Shown in pieces: positions 27,090 through 37,262 of a stretch of 64,000 nt of DNA. Both the position numbers and the translations under genes were made by a program. Origin of the DNA: Bacteroides cutis. Its GTDB lineage: Bacteria > Bacteroidota > Bacteroidia > Bacteroidales > Bacteroidaceae. The first letter of the stretch is position 1, and every line of letters begins with the position of its first letter. The notes under the pieces were generated by a model. That model did not search any database and was not told the origin of the DNA. It saw only the letters and a list, made by a program, of their open reading frames with translations. Location of the stretch: NCBI RefSeq assembly GCF_900241005.1, contig NZ_OEST01000002.1:186001-250000 (forward strand), read 5' to 3'.

Positions 27090-27326
27090 ATGGATGTAAA
27101 TTATAAACTTATTGATACTCAGAAAGTCATAGACTACATAAATTCTTTTTTAGGAGAGATTAGGGTAGAGGATATCATTCAAAATTCCGGTGCTGACAAA
27201 CTGCGGGTATATCCCGCACTCTTCGAGTTGGAACAGGAGGGATTTATTGAAGTATTAGAGCGAGAAGAACTAGGTGCACCAAAAGTGATATGTAAACAAA
27301 GAGTTTCTTCTACAAATTTAGAGTGA
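27090..27326 (+). CDS. Small winged-helix-like protein at the locus end
   Basis: 78 residues, starting 1 bp after gmd. IIQNSGADKLRVYPALFELEQEGFIEVLEREELGAPKVICKQ has the pattern of a winged-helix domain (recognition helix then a beta wing). It could be a remnant or homologue of a DprA-type C-terminal domain or a small regulator; the function is not known. Its position as last gene before a strong terminator suggests it belongs to the operon. Confidence 0.6.
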   Translation: MDVNYKLIDTQKVIDYINSFLGEIRVEDIIQNSGADKLRVYPALFELEQEGFIEVLEREELGAPKVICKQRVSSTNLE

Positions 27327-27374
27327 CATTTTTATAATAAACGACAGGTAACAGCGGTTATTTTGTTTTAGGCA

Positions 27375-27420
27375 GCAGCCGGGATTGCTCAGTTTGAGTA
27401 ATTCCGGCTGCTTTATTTAG
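27375..27420 (+). terminator. Strong intrinsic terminator ending capsule locus 1
   Basis: A 17-bp stem, GCAGCCGGGATTGCTCA (27375-27391) with TGAGTAATTCCGGCTGC (27395-27411), containing two G-T pairs, a 3-nt loop and a following TTTATTT. Marks the right end of the capsule operon. Confidence 0.9.
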
Positions 27421-27569
27421 TTTATCTTACCTCATCATATCTCAGTAAGCATTAACTAAAATATACCTTTTTTCATTATTAACGGAGGCTACATATTAAT
27501 TGTGAAACCACTTTTGCGGAACCATATATACTATGCCATGAGAGGACTTGGTTATAAGTACGCATTAGT

Positions 27570-28628
27570 CTACATTATAGGTGTCTGAAACAAGAACGTA
27601 AATGATTTGCTATCCTTTAAATCCTTCACCGCGTCGCCTGCGTAAATTTCTCCACCGGTGAGGGCTAATTTCTTGATGCCGGCTTTCGGGCTGAAATCAA
27701 TCTTGTTCAGGTCGAGCCAAAAGAGGTTGGGAGTTAAGGTGGACTCGAAGTAATAAACCTTATTCTTTTGGTCGGAGACGGAACGCCAACGGGTAGATGA
27801 AATGTAAGGTTTGTCCGGGGTAGTAATCCCATAAGGTACGGATACATTGCGCATGACGCTCAGCACACTGGGAACGGCAATCTTGGCATCATTGGTCTGC
27901 GGAATGGCGTGTATATAGAAAGAGGCGCGTACAAAACGGTCGCTTGAGCGGTTGGTGCCCGGAAGCATGTTCAATCCACCCACTTCTTTCCAATAGTTGT
28001 TGACGGCTAATTGCAGTTCGTATCTGGGGGAATTTGTCATTACCTGATATTCTTTACCTTCGTGAATATCCAATTTACCATTCAGATATTCCAGGACGGC
28101 AGTATTTCCGGTAGCATCTGTGATTGCCATGTGCAGGGTAGAAGCGGAGCCATTAGGCATCATGGGTGCATCGATGCGAAAGGATTCTTTTTTCAATTCG
28201 TCCACAGCTTCGCGCACGGTGGCAAAGTTATCAAGAACATATTGCGTCCAGATACTGATACCCATTATCGGGCGAGTATCTCCGGGACAGTCATAAATAG
28301 ATTCTGGCAAGAATAGCAGACTGGCAACCAGCCCTTTTTCGTTCATGCCGTCGCAAGTGCCTATGTCGTAACCTGTAGCAATGACACTACCATATTGGGA
28401 AGTCCAATTTACTGTTTTCCCCTTGTTATATCCGGTTCTTTGTATACCTCGCGGAAATACATAGATATTACTCATGATATCTTCTTTCCAGTCCATGGTG
28501 CGACCGGTAATAACCATATTGTCCGGACCGATGTATGTAGCACGGGTACATGCTTCAACCTGTTGTACGTTTGTTGAAAGTAGCGCAGCTAATGCGGTTG
28601 TTGCTACCATTCCTAATTTTACCTTCAT
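27570..28628 (-). CDS. Choloylglycine hydrolase / penicillin V acylase family, secreted
   Basis: 352 residues with an N-terminal signal peptide ending at about Ala26, exposing Cys27 as the N-terminal nucleophile (VEA before CTRATYIG). Ntn-hydrolase residues are visible: GRTMDW (Arg and Asp), a TNSPRYE Asn, and SSDRFVRASFY with the conserved Arg. The family cleaves linear amides such as glycine- or taurine-conjugated bile acids, or penicillin V. In gut Bacteroides these are periplasmic bile salt hydrolase candidates. Substrate preference cannot be read from sequence alone. It stands alone, transcribed toward the end of the capsule operon. Confidence 0.87.
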   Translation of the reverse strand: MKVKLGMVATTALAALLSTNVQQVEACTRATYIGPDNMVITGRTMDWKEDIMSNIYVFPRGIQRTGYNKGKTVNWTSQYGSVIATGYDIGTCDGMNEKGLVASLLFLPESIYDCPGDTRPIMGISIWTQYVLDNFATVREAVDELKKESFRIDAPMMPNGSASTLHMAITDATGNTAVLEYLNGKLDIHEGKEYQVMTNSPRYELQLAVNNYWKEVGGLNMLPGTNRSSDRFVRASFYIHAIPQTNDAKIAVPSVLSVMRNVSVPYGITTPDKPYISSTRWRSVSDQKNKVYYFESTLTPNLFWLDLNKIDFSPKAGIKKLALTGGEIYAGDAVKDLKDSKSFTFLFQTPIM

Positions 28629-28719
28629 TATCTTATTAATTTAAAGGGTTAATATTCTAAATGAAGATATAACAAACATCTTGGAAATCTGTTTTGTGGC
28701 AAGTATGTTATTAGGGGTG

Positions 28720-30780
28720 TTACTCTACTTTTTCTTTTAATAACTCCTCCATTTTCAGCACCTCGTCGCGATATTGCGCTGCTTGGATGAAATCGAGTTT
28801 CTTGGCTGCTTCCTGCATAAGTTTTTTGGTACGTTCGATACTTTTTTCCAATTGGGAACGACTCATGTATTGGACTATCGGATCGGCAGCAACAGCAGTA
28901 GCTTCTTCCTGTTCAATGTATGGGCGTGGAACACTACCTGAAGGTTTGTCTTTACCTGAAACTGTTTCTGCTGATCCTTCTGCTGTAGCAAATACATTGA
29001 GATTTTTCGCTTTCTTGATTTGTTGAGGTGTGATGCCGTGTTCCTCGTTATACTTCAACTGTTTTTCACGGCGGCGGTTCGTCTCGTCAATAGTCAGTTG
29101 CATACTTTCCGTTATTTTGTCGGCGTACATGATGACCATGCCGTTTACATTACGGGCAGCACGTCCGGCAGTCTGTGTCAGTGAACGGTGGGAACGCAAG
29201 AAACCTTCCTTGTCTGCATCCAAAATAGCGACGAGAGACACTTCCGGTAAATCAAGACCTTCACGCAATAGGTTCACGCCGACAAGTACGTCGTATTCAC
29301 CCTCACGTAAATCACTCATAATCTTTACACGTTCCAGTGTATCTACATCACTGTGGATATAGTTACACTTTACGTTGTTATTCAGTAGATATTCCGTCAA
29401 TTCCTCTGCCATACGTTTGGTCAACGTGGTGACAAGGGTACGCTCATTCCGTTCGATGCGCAGTTGGATCTCTTCCATCAAGTCATCTATCTGGTTGTGG
29501 CTGGGACGAACTTCAATAATCGGGTCGAGCAATCCTGTGGGGCGGATGACCTGCTCCACAACAACACCTTCCGACTGTATCAACTCATAGTCGGCAGGAG
29601 TAGCGCTGACATAGATTACCTGCTTTGCCATTGACTCGAATTCATCGAATTTTAACGGACGGTTATCCATAGCGGCAGGCAAGCGAAAACCATATTCCAC
29701 AAGATTGGTTTTACGGGCACGGTCACCACCGTACATGGCACGTATCTGCGGCACACTGACGTGACTTTCATCAATGACAATCAGAAAATCATCAGGGAAG
29801 AAATCAAGCAGACAGTAAGGGCGAGTACCCGCATCACGGCCGTCAAAATATCGCGAATAGTTTTCGATGCCTGAACAGTGACCTAATTCGCGTATCATTT
29901 CCATGTCATATGTCACACGTTCCTGCAGACGTTTGGCTTCGAACGGACGTCCTTCATTCTCAAACCATTGCACTTGCTTGTGCAGATCGTCTTCTATCTG
30001 ATGAATGGCTCGCAGAGTAGCCTCTTTTGTTGTCATAAAGAGGTTGGCGGGATAGATTTTGTAAGCATCGAATTGGGCCAGGGTCACCCCGCTTATCGGA
30101 TCTACTTCTTCGATACTGTCTATTTCGTCTCCCCAGAAAACAATGCGTAGTAAGTTGTCGGCATATGCCAGATAGATATCCACCGTATCACCCTTTACCC
30201 GGAAATTACCACGGTTAAGGTCAATGTCGTTACGAACATAGAGACTGTCTACCAAACGTCTCAGAAATACATTACGGCTAAACATTTTACCCTGCTGCAC
30301 TTCAATTACATTGTTGTAGAAATCTGCCGGATTTCCCATACCGTAGATGCATGATACCGAAGAAACCACTACTACATCTTTCCGGCCGGAAAGTAGGGCA
30401 GAGGTAGCTGCAAGACGGAGTTTATCTATCTCATCGTTGATGGCAAGATCTTTTTCTATATAGGTATCCGAAGACGGCAGATAAGCTTCGGGCTGGTAGT
30501 AATCATAATAAGATACATAATACTCTACGGCATTATTGGGGAAAAATCCCTTGAATTCGCTGTAAAGTTGCGCTGCCAAAGTTTTGTTATGACTTAATAT
30601 CAAAGTTGGTTTATTGACATTAGCAATGACGTTGGCGATAGTAAACGTTTTTCCCGATCCTGTAACACCCAGTAAGGTCTGTGCAGGAACTCCTTCCTGT
30701 ATACCTTCGGTCAGTTGGGCGATGGCTTCCGGCTGATCGCCGGTAGGCTTATAGGCAGATGTTAATTCAAATTTATTCAT
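28720..30780 (-). CDS. uvrB: Excinuclease ABC subunit B
   Basis: 686 residues, typical UvrB. ATP site [16 protein letters not shown] near residues 38-50; beta-hairpin [12 protein letters not shown] that inserts between DNA strands; DESH box in [11 protein letters not shown]; motif V/VI region [12 protein letters not shown] and [10 protein letters not shown]-terminal UVR motif ([20 protein letters not shown]) for UvrA/UvrC contact. An inserted, poorly conserved stretch around residues 610-640 ([15 protein letters not shown]) precedes the UVR motif. Functions in nucleotide excision repair with UvrA encoded at 37263. Confidence 0.97.
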   Translation of the reverse strand: MNKFELTSAYKPTGDQPEAIAQLTEGIQEGVPAQTLLGVTGSGKTFTIANVIANVNKPTLILSHNKTLAAQLYSEFKGFFPNNAVEYYVSYYDYYQPEAYLPSSDTYIEKDLAINDEIDKLRLAATSALLSGRKDVVVVSSVSCIYGMGNPADFYNNVIEVQQGKMFSRNVFLRRLVDSLYVRNDIDLNRGNFRVKGDTVDIYLAYADNLLRIVFWGDEIDSIEEVDPISGVTLAQFDAYKIYPANLFMTTKEATLRAIHQIEDDLHKQVQWFENEGRPFEAKRLQERVTYDMEMIRELGHCSGIENYSRYFDGRDAGTRPYCLLDFFPDDFLIVIDESHVSVPQIRAMYGGDRARKTNLVEYGFRLPAAMDNRPLKFDEFESMAKQVIYVSATPADYELIQSEGVVVEQVIRPTGLLDPIIEVRPSHNQIDDLMEEIQLRIERNERTLVTTLTKRMAEELTEYLLNNNVKCNYIHSDVDTLERVKIMSDLREGEYDVLVGVNLLREGLDLPEVSLVAILDADKEGFLRSHRSLTQTAGRAARNVNGMVIMYADKITESMQLTIDETNRRREKQLKYNEEHGITPQQIKKAKNLNVFATAEGSAETVSGKDKPSGSVPRPYIEQEEATAVAADPIVQYMSRSQLEKSIERTKKLMQEAAKKLDFIQAAQYRDEVLKMEELLKEKVE

Positions 30781-30906
30781 TTTCTCTCTTTAGGAGCGGC
30801 AATATTCGGTAAAATCTTTGAGATAAACAAAATAATTTGTTTACTTTGCGGCAAAGAAAGTGCAATTAAGTTAATAACAACCATATAATGTAATACAACG
30901 AAGAAC

Positions 30907-32205
30907 ATGATTTGGAATGAAAATATCGAATGCATGGATCGCGAAAGTCTTCGCAAAATTCAGGGTATTCGTCTCAAGAAGACTGTGGAGCGTGTATATC
31001 ATGATACTCCTTTCTATCGTAAGAAAATGCAGGAATTAGGTATTACTCCTGATGATATCAACAGCATTGATGATATCGTAAAACTTCCTTTTACCACTAA
31101 ATATGATCTGCGGGATAATTATCCTTTCGGACTATGTGCTGTTCCAATGAGTCAAATTGTACGTATCCATGCCTCTTCCGGTACTACCGGAAAGCCTACG
31201 GTAGTGGGATATACCCGTAAAGACCTTTCGGCTTGGTCCGAATGTCTTTCCCGTGCTTTTACGGCTTACGGTGCAGATAGCTCGGATTTCTTTCAGGTGT
31301 CCTACGGATACGGACTCTTTACCGGAGGTTTGGGAGCTCATGCCGGTGCTGAAAATATAGGTGCTTCCGTTATTCCTATGTCTAGTGGAAATACGGAAAA
31401 GCAGATTACATTGATGCATGATTTCGGCTCGACAGTACTCTGTTGTACTCCTTCATACGCTCTTTATCTGGCTGATGCTATAAAAGATTCCGGTTTTCCC
31501 CGTGAAGAATTTAAATTGCGAATTGGTGCTTTTGGTGCTGAACCGTGGACGGAGAATATGCGTCGTGATATTGAAACTAAATTGGGTATTAAAGCTTACG
31601 ATATTTATGGACTGAGTGAAATAGCCGGTCCGGGTGTGGGGTACGAGTGTGAGTGCCAGAATGGTACACATCTTAACGAAGACCATTATTTTCCTGAGAT
31701 TGTAGATCCGAAGACGCTGGAACCCGTAGCTCCCGGTGAAACAGGGGAGTTGGTATTTACCCATCTTACCAAGGAAGGGATGCCCCTGTTGCGCTACCGT
31801 ACTAAAGATTTAACCGCATTGCACTATGACACATGTCCTTGTGGTCGTACTTTGGTTCGTATGGATCGTATTCTTGGACGTAGCGACGATATGTTGATTA
31901 TCCGTGGCGTTAATGTATTCCCGACGCAGATCGAATCTGTAATTCTTGAAATGCCCGAATTTGAACCGCACTATCTTTTGTTGGTTGATCGTAAAAATAA
32001 CACTGATACCATGGAGTTACAGGTTGAAGTCCGTCCCGAATTCTATTCAGACGAAATCAATAAGATGCTGGCGTTGAAAAAGAAACTAACCGCACGCCTG
32101 CAAAGCGTACTTGGTCTGGGAGTAGATGTCCGGTTGGTGGAACCTCGCAGCATAGAGCGTAGCGTAGGTAAAGCCAAACGTGTAATTGATAATCGTAAAC
32201 TATAA
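30907..32205 (+). CDS. Phenylacetate-CoA ligase family protein
   Basis: 432 residues, the length of PaaK. An adenylate-forming enzyme that activates an aryl acid with ATP and CoA. The P-loop-like ASSGTTGKPTVV is at about residues 90-100; YGLSEIAGPGVG is the A5 region; GRSDDMLIIRGVNVFPTQIE is the hinge and C-terminal domain. In Bacteroidetes and archaea this gene is often paired with an ACT-domain protein, as here, and linked to aromatic amino acid 2-oxoacid metabolism (phenylacetate or indoleacetate). The actual acid is not proven. Confidence 0.88.
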   Translation: MIWNENIECMDRESLRKIQGIRLKKTVERVYHDTPFYRKKMQELGITPDDINSIDDIVKLPFTTKYDLRDNYPFGLCAVPMSQIVRIHASSGTTGKPTVVGYTRKDLSAWSECLSRAFTAYGADSSDFFQVSYGYGLFTGGLGAHAGAENIGASVIPMSSGNTEKQITLMHDFGSTVLCCTPSYALYLADAIKDSGFPREEFKLRIGAFGAEPWTENMRRDIETKLGIKAYDIYGLSEIAGPGVGYECECQNGTHLNEDHYFPEIVDPKTLEPVAPGETGELVFTHLTKEGMPLLRYRTKDLTALHYDTCPCGRTLVRMDRILGRSDDMLIIRGVNVFPTQIESVILEMPEFEPHYLLLVDRKNNTDTMELQVEVRPEFYSDEINKMLALKKKLTARLQSVLGLGVDVRLVEPRSIERSVGKAKRVIDNRKL

Positions 32206-32221
32206 TTTAAAACTTAATCCC

Positions 32222-32647
32222 ATGGTAGCAAAACAACTTTCTATTTTTCTGGAGAATAAGTCCGGTCGCCTTACGGAAGTAACGGAAGTTCTGGCTAGAG
32301 AAGGCGTTAACCTTTCTGCTCTTTGCATTGCTGAGAATGCTGATTTCGGTATTCTTCGTGGTATTGTTTCTGAACCTGATAAAGCATATAAGGCTTTAAA
32401 AGATAATCATTTTGCAGTCAATGTTACTGATGTTGTAGGTATTAGTTGTCCCAATATTCCCGGTTCGTTGGCGAAAGTACTTCGTTGTCTGTCTGATGAA
32501 GGAGTATTCATTGAATACATGTATTCTTTTGCCAACGGTCAGACTGCCAATGTTATCATCCGTCCTAACGACATGGAGAACTGTATTCGTGTGTTAACGG
32601 AAAAGAAAGTGGATTTACTTGCAGCAAGCGATTTGTATAGATTATAA
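32222..32647 (+). CDS. Tandem ACT-domain amino-acid-binding protein
   Basis: 141 residues from ATG 32222, 16 bp after the paaK-like stop; an upstream in-frame ATT/ATA extension is rejected because MVAKQLSIFLENKSGRL is a canonical ACT start. Two ACT repeats: ~5-70 and ~72-140 (SCPNIPGSLAKVLRCLSDEG). ACT domains bind amino acids and allow allosteric control, so it probably regulates the partner ligase. No DNA-binding domain is present. Confidence 0.87.
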   Translation: MVAKQLSIFLENKSGRLTEVTEVLAREGVNLSALCIAENADFGILRGIVSEPDKAYKALKDNHFAVNVTDVVGISCPNIPGSLAKVLRCLSDEGVFIEYMYSFANGQTANVIIRPNDMENCIRVLTEKKVDLLAASDLYRL

Positions 32648-32698
32648 TCTCTATTGGTCGATAATCTTGCCCCGTTTGTCTGCTTTTTGAAAAATTAA

Positions 32699-32730
32699 GG
32701 TTCGTATCGTTGCTTTATTCGATGCGAACC
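32699..32730 (+). other. 11-bp hairpin between ACT gene and bamD
   Basis: GGTTCGTATCG (32699-32709) and CGATGCGAACC (32720-32730) pair with one G-T pair and a 10-nt loop. It could be the terminator of the paaK-ACT unit, although only a weak T-rich run follows, and it overlaps the -33 region of the bamD promoter. Confidence 0.5.
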
Positions 32731-32740
32731 TCTATCTTTG
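32709..32740 (+). promoter_or_regulatory. Predicted promoter of bamD-rpoZ-DUF4293 genes
   Basis: GTTG at 32709-32712, 20 nt, TATCTTTG at 32733-32740, a perfect -7 element. The ATG follows 21 nt later at 32762. Confidence 0.65.
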
Positions 32741-32761
32741 CACATTATTTGAATAAAAGTA

Positions 32762-33565
32762 ATGAAAAAGAACATCCTAATAACTCTGCTTGCAGCACTG
32801 CTGCTCTCCTCGTGTGGAGAATACAACAAGTTGCTGAAAAGCACCGATTACGAATACAAGTACGAAGCGGCAAAGAATTATTTTGCAAAAGGACAGTACA
32901 ACCGTGCTGCCACCTTGTTGAATGAATTGATTGCTATTCTAAAAGGTACCCTTAATGCAGAGGAATCTCTATATATGTTGGGTATGAGTTACTATAACCA
33001 GAAAGATTATCAAACCGCTGCTCAAACTTTCATTCAATATTATAATGTTTATCCTCGTGGTACATTTGCTGAATTAGCACGTTTCCATGCCGGAAAAGCT
33101 TTGTATTTGGATACCCCGGAACCTCGTCTCGACCAATCGGGCACTTACAGTGCCATTCAGCAGTTACAGATGTTTCTTGAATATTTTCCTCAAAGTACTA
33201 AGAAAGAGGAAGCTCAAACCATGGTATTCGCTCTTCAAGACAAGTTGGTGATGAAAGAATACCTTTCGGCTAAGTTATATTATAATTTAGGGAATTATTT
33301 GGGTAATAACTACGAATCATGTGTTATAACTGCGCAAAATGCATTGAAGGATTATCCTTATACCAATCTGCGTGAAGATTTGTCTATCCTTATTCTGCGT
33401 GCCAAATATGAAATGGCAGTATATAGTGTAGAAGATAAGAAGGCTGAACGTTATCGCGAAACGGTGGACGAATATTATGCTTTTAAAAATGAATTTCCCG
33501 AGAGTAAATACATGAAAGATGCCGATCGCATTTTCAAGGAAGCGCAAAAGATTTTGAAAGACTGA
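32762..33565 (+). CDS. bamD: Outer membrane assembly lipoprotein BamD
   Basis: 267 residues. A lipoprotein signal peptide with lipobox LLSSC (Cys about residue 18), then tetratricopeptide-type repeats (YEAAKNYFAKGQYNRAATLLNEL; YMLGMSYYNQKDYQTAAQTF) as in BamD/YfiO. It is anchored in the periplasmic face of the outer membrane and works with BamA to insert beta-barrel proteins. It is followed by rpoZ and DUF4293, a gene order usual in Bacteroides. Confidence 0.92.
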   Translation: MKKNILITLLAALLLSSCGEYNKLLKSTDYEYKYEAAKNYFAKGQYNRAATLLNELIAILKGTLNAEESLYMLGMSYYNQKDYQTAAQTFIQYYNVYPRGTFAELARFHAGKALYLDTPEPRLDQSGTYSAIQQLQMFLEYFPQSTKKEEAQTMVFALQDKLVMKEYLSAKLYYNLGNYLGNNYESCVITAQNALKDYPYTNLREDLSILILRAKYEMAVYSVEDKKAERYRETVDEYYAFKNEFPESKYMKDADRIFKEAQKILKD

Positions 33566-33612
33566 GAATAGAGAAAATATAATTGATAGTAAATTAAATT
33601 AGATAGAAATTT

Positions 33613-33948
33613 ATGGATTACAGAAAGACAAATGCTCCTTCTACTACGGTTACTCGTGATATGATGGAGTTGTGTGAGGATACCGGTAATGTATACGAAA
33701 CCGTAGCTATTATTGGTAAACGCGCCAATCAGATTAGTGTTGAAATCAAGAACGATCTTTCTAAGAAATTGGCGGAGTTTGCTTCTTACAATGACAATCT
33801 GGAAGAAGTATTCGAGAACCGTGAACAAATTGAGATTTCACGCTATTATGAAAAATTGCCGAAACCGACTTTGATTGCTACACAAGAATATATAGAAGGT
33901 AAGGTATATTATCGTAATCCTGCAAAGGAAAAAGAAAAATTGCAGTAA
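33613..33948 (+). CDS. rpoZ: RNA polymerase omega subunit (RpoZ/Rpb6-like)
   Basis: 111 residues. Contains the omega core with GNVYETVAIIGKRANQISVEIKNDL, matching the R-x-x-x-I-x2-RA-Q-I pattern of the omega/Rpb6 family. Small accessory subunit that helps assemble and stabilise RNA polymerase via beta-prime. The C-terminal tail is Bacteroidetes-specific. Start ATG 33613; the stop TAATG overlaps the start of the next gene by one base. Confidence 0.88.
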   Translation: MDYRKTNAPSTTVTRDMMELCEDTGNVYETVAIIGKRANQISVEIKNDLSKKLAEFASYNDNLEEVFENREQIEISRYYEKLPKPTLIATQEYIEGKVYYRNPAKEKEKLQ

Positions 33949-34406
33949 TGATACAACGTATTCAATCCGTTTATTTATTGTTGGTAACTATTCTGCTGGT
34001 AGTGGCAATTTGTCTGCCGGTAGGACAGTATATCGGTACGGACGGAGTGACAACCCATATATTCAAGCCGTTGGGCGTAACGTTAGCTAATGGTACTTTT
34101 CAGTCTACATGGGGGTTGTTCGGTATACTTTTGTTGAGTGCAATTATTGCTTTCTGCACTATTTTTCTGTTCCGTAATCGCATGTTGCAGGTGCGTATGA
34201 CTATATTCAGTAGTCTTTTGCTGATAGGTTATTACATTGCTTTCTTCGTGTTCATGTTTATGTTGAAGAATGACTTGGATGCGATGAATTTTCAGTTGGG
34301 TTGGGCCTTGTGTCTTCCCGTTATATGTATTATTTTGAATTATTTGGCATTCCGTGCTATCTATCGGGATGAATTGATGGTGAAAGCTGCGGATAGATTG
34401 AGATAA
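33948..34406 (+). CDS. DUF4293 four-helix membrane protein
   Basis: 152 residues with four hydrophobic helices (about 7-26, 56-77, 84-104, 114-134) and short loops. Matches the Bacteroidetes DUF4293 family by its opening MIQRIQSVYLLLV and its place just after rpoZ. Inner-membrane protein of unknown function. Confidence 0.88.
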   Translation: MIQRIQSVYLLLVTILLVVAICLPVGQYIGTDGVTTHIFKPLGVTLANGTFQSTWGLFGILLLSAIIAFCTIFLFRNRMLQVRMTIFSSLLLIGYYIAFFVFMFMLKNDLDAMNFQLGWALCLPVICIILNYLAFRAIYRDELMVKAADRLR

Positions 34407-34423
34407 TAGATGATGCGTTATAA

Positions 34424-34467
34424 AAAAAACAGATGGTGGTCAATATTCGACACACCATCTGTTTTTT
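34424..34467. terminator. Bidirectional terminator
   Basis: Perfect 15-bp stem: AAAAAACAGATGGTG (34424-34438) with CACCATCTGTTTTTT (34453-34467). A and T runs on both sides suit termination of both the DUF4293 gene and the convergent porin-like gene. Confidence 0.88.
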
Positions 34468-34484
34468 ATTTATAGGTATGTGTA

Positions 34485-35171
34485 TTATTTTCTTAGGTCG
34501 AACAGATATGTAATCTTTGCAGTAATTACTCCATGTGCAGAACGTGAGAAATAATCTTTCTTGGTGCTATTGTAGAAATCGGAAAGTGCATAGTAATATC
34601 TTCCTTCTACAAGAAAATTACCGGCTTTAGTACGAAGCTCCACACCGGCTCCTCCGGTAATACCATAGTCAAATCTATTATCTACAGCTTTGTCGTGCTG
34701 TTCTATTATGATACTTGGGTGATCTTTCCAATTACCGCTTATCGTTCGGCTGTCACTCAAGAAGAAGCCGATTTGCGGACCGGCATGAATGAAGAACTGT
34801 AAACCCCTGTCTTTTCCGAATGCCAAATGTGCTAAGAAAGGAATTTCCAGGTAGTTCATTTTGCGGGTATATTGTAAAGTCGGGAAATCTTCATAAAATT
34901 CGTCCCAGCCGTGTTGAGAAAGGTTAAATTCCACTTGCGCACCACAAATCATGCTGAAATATTTCTCAGAAATATAACGTGCAGTTATACCGCTATTGAT
35001 ACCCATCAGATTTTTCTGGCGTACTTTTGGTGAGAAGGTTACACTATTCAGGTTAATACCCCCATTAATACCTACAGAGAAATTATGCCGTTGTTCACCT
35101 ATCTGTGCACTTGTAGGTAGGGCAATGATACCCAGTAATAGTACTGTTCCTATAATTGTTTTCAGCTTCAT
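34485..35171 (-). CDS. PorT-like outer membrane beta-barrel protein
   Basis: 228 residues with a signal peptide (cleavage after ALPTSAQ). Alternating hydrophobic strands (FSVGINGGINLNSVTF; MNYLEIPFLAHLAFG; QFFIHAGPQIGFFL; YGITGGAGVELRTKAGNFLVEGRYYYAL) fit an eight-strand porin-family/PorT-type barrel ending in an aromatic-flanked strand (AKITYLFDLRK). No enzymatic motif. It probably folds through the Bam machinery; cargo unknown. 22 bp downstream of the LysM protein gene on the same strand, so probably co-transcribed. Confidence 0.82.
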   Translation of the reverse strand: MKLKTIIGTVLLLGIIALPTSAQIGEQRHNFSVGINGGINLNSVTFSPKVRQKNLMGINSGITARYISEKYFSMICGAQVEFNLSQHGWDEFYEDFPTLQYTRKMNYLEIPFLAHLAFGKDRGLQFFIHAGPQIGFFLSDSRTISGNWKDHPSIIIEQHDKAVDNRFDYGITGGAGVELRTKAGNFLVEGRYYYALSDFYNSTKKDYFSRSAHGVITAKITYLFDLRK

Positions 35172-35193
35172 CGATTTAATTACAAGTTACTAA

Positions 35194-36987
35194 TTAATCA
35201 AAGTCCAGTTTTATCAGTTCAAAATTCTTGGTAAAATGCACAAAGAATACTTTTCGGTTGATAAATCCTCCCCAATTATTCACACGTTGGAATTTAAATC
35301 CGGTTTGGATAGGAACTAAATCCATCCGTTGCAAGTTCTTTTCGAGTTCTGAACCATATTGGGACAAACCCTTCAGGAAAAAATAGCCTGTATCAAATCC
35401 CAACATACCAAACTTCGGATAACGTTCGTCCATATCCTTACCATACCATCTGCGATAATTCTTCGTGAAACTGACAGCAGCGGGCAATAAGTTATTAGTA
35501 TAGAATGAAGAATAGAAATATGTATCCAGCTCAAAGAACGCTTCAAGATGATCTTTGGTGTACGTTTGCCATTCCGGATATCCGAAAAGATGGATACGGC
35601 TGTCGGGCATCTCGCGAACTAGCATGGTGAGTTGCGGAAGAGTTTTTATCAACGTGACGTTATCGCCCGAAGTGGGGATGAAGATGTTTTCACGATCATT
35701 CATCAATACCGCTTTCAGTGATTCTACATTGGCATCCTCTTTCAGTGTCTTCACCGGGATGGCACGGTTACGCAATTCCTCTCTTAGCCCTTTTATGAAA
35801 TCAGCTTTATCCTTTGTTCCTTGACTTGCTTCAAGGAATATGACATTTGCATTGGGAAACTGGCGTACAAAATGGTCATAAACTTCGGAGTATAAATACG
35901 ACTGTGGCGTATTGATTTGATATATGGCAGGATTGCGGAATACCGTATTGTCTTTGGAAGTAAACGGTATCACGAGACGTATTCCGTTTTTATTGGCAAA
36001 GTTTGCCAAAGGCTTGATGTGCTGTTGATGCAATGGCCCGAAGATAATATCCATATCTTTCATTTCGCTCTTGCCGAGTATGGAGCTCAGGGAAGCAGTT
36101 TCCGATCCTGAACTGTATGTATAGAGATCAATGGAAATACCTGTACGCTTCAAACTATCCACTGCCATCAAAAAACCTTCATAATATTCCACCATTTTTG
36201 TCGCTTCGCTCCGGGTAGCTCCATCCGGCAGGAAGGGAAGAATGACAGCAGCCTTAATGGTACTGATACGTTCACCTGTTTTTTTGTTTTCATTGAATAG
36301 TTCACTATTCGAAGGTACAGTTTGCGGTCGGGTATTCTGTTGGGTCTGTACGGAAGGATAAGGAATACAGAGGAACGATCCTTTTTTTATTTTGTTTTCA
36401 CCTTTCAGTTCGGGATTGGCAGCTATCAGTTCAGCTTCTGTAATACCATATTCACGACTGATGCTGAATACGGTTTCTTTCCGTTTCACTTTGTGCATGT
36501 CACGGCAACGTGATTGTACTGGTTTTTGTATATCACTGCTTTCAGTAGGTTCAGAAGTATTTACAGTTGTATTAGTAGTAACACCTGCTTCCGTTGCAGA
36601 AGGGATACGGATCACCTGCCCGATACGGAAATTCTCGGCACTCAGTCCGGGATTGGCGTCACAGATGGCTTTGGCGGATATGTTATATCTTACGGTAAGC
36701 CGATAGAGCGTTTCACCGGCTTCGATGGTATGGAATGTCTCCTTCTGAGGATTGGCTATAGCTTTAGGGATACGTAGAGCACGTCCCACATAGATTTTCT
36801 CATCACTTCCGGGATTCAATTTCACGATGTCAGTCTGGCTTACACCGTACATGCTGGCTATAGAATATAGGCTTTGCCCTTTCTCGATGGTATGTAGAAA
36901 ATAAGACTGGTTTTCTTGTGCGTTTACCCCGAAACTACATGCGCCGGCAAGCAGTAAGGAGCAGATAATGCGGTTAATCGTTTTCAT
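35194..36987 (-). CDS. LysM-repeat protein with periplasmic-binding-protein-like domain
   Basis: 597 residues. Signal peptide ends near residue 23 (SFGVNAQ). Three LysM repeats at about 29-75, 86-132 and 163-210, each with the HTIEKGQSLYSIA-type start, should hold peptidoglycan. From ~240 on, the sequence has the fold of type 1 periplasmic binding proteins (AAVILPFLPDG; IIFGPLHQQHIKPLANFANKNG), like LpoA/amino-acid receptor proteins, but no transporter genes are nearby. Probably an envelope protein controlling cell-wall enzymes; inference by analogy only. Confidence 0.83.
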   Translation of the reverse strand: MKTINRIICSLLLAGACSFGVNAQENQSYFLHTIEKGQSLYSIASMYGVSQTDIVKLNPGSDEKIYVGRALRIPKAIANPQKETFHTIEAGETLYRLTVRYNISAKAICDANPGLSAENFRIGQVIRIPSATEAGVTTNTTVNTSEPTESSDIQKPVQSRCRDMHKVKRKETVFSISREYGITEAELIAANPELKGENKIKKGSFLCIPYPSVQTQQNTRPQTVPSNSELFNENKKTGERISTIKAAVILPFLPDGATRSEATKMVEYYEGFLMAVDSLKRTGISIDLYTYSSGSETASLSSILGKSEMKDMDIIFGPLHQQHIKPLANFANKNGIRLVIPFTSKDNTVFRNPAIYQINTPQSYLYSEVYDHFVRQFPNANVIFLEASQGTKDKADFIKGLREELRNRAIPVKTLKEDANVESLKAVLMNDRENIFIPTSGDNVTLIKTLPQLTMLVREMPDSRIHLFGYPEWQTYTKDHLEAFFELDTYFYSSFYTNNLLPAAVSFTKNYRRWYGKDMDERYPKFGMLGFDTGYFFLKGLSQYGSELEKNLQRMDLVPIQTGFKFQRVNNWGGFINRKVFFVHFTKNFELIKLDFD

Positions 36988-37142
36988 TCAGTAATCGTTG
37001 GTTTATGTTTACAATTTCCCAAAGTAGCTGCAAAGTTAACAATATTGTCCCATTTTAACCAAAGGAATGCGTTAAGAAATAATATTGTGCATTTCAAAAC
37101 TGAAAAATACTTTATTTCAGCTGATATTAGAAGGAAAAAAGT

Positions 37143-37150
37143 TACTTTTG
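37143..37150 (+). promoter_or_regulatory. Candidate -7 element for uvrA
   Basis: TACTTTTG matches TAnnTTTG, 112 bp before the ATG. A proper -33 TTTG at 19-21 nt is not seen, so support is partial. Confidence 0.4.
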
Positions 37151-37262
37151 CCCGATTATAAAAAGACAGTTTGGGTTGAATATTGAAATGATAGGTGATA
37201 ATTTTCCGTTCCGTGTTTTTCTGTAGTGAAAGAAATTTTCCTTTATCATTTGACACATTTTA

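Noticed and set aside
27421-27569. Gene or promoter in the gap after the locus 1 terminator
   Set aside because: No ORF, no perfect promoter pair and no repeat seen.
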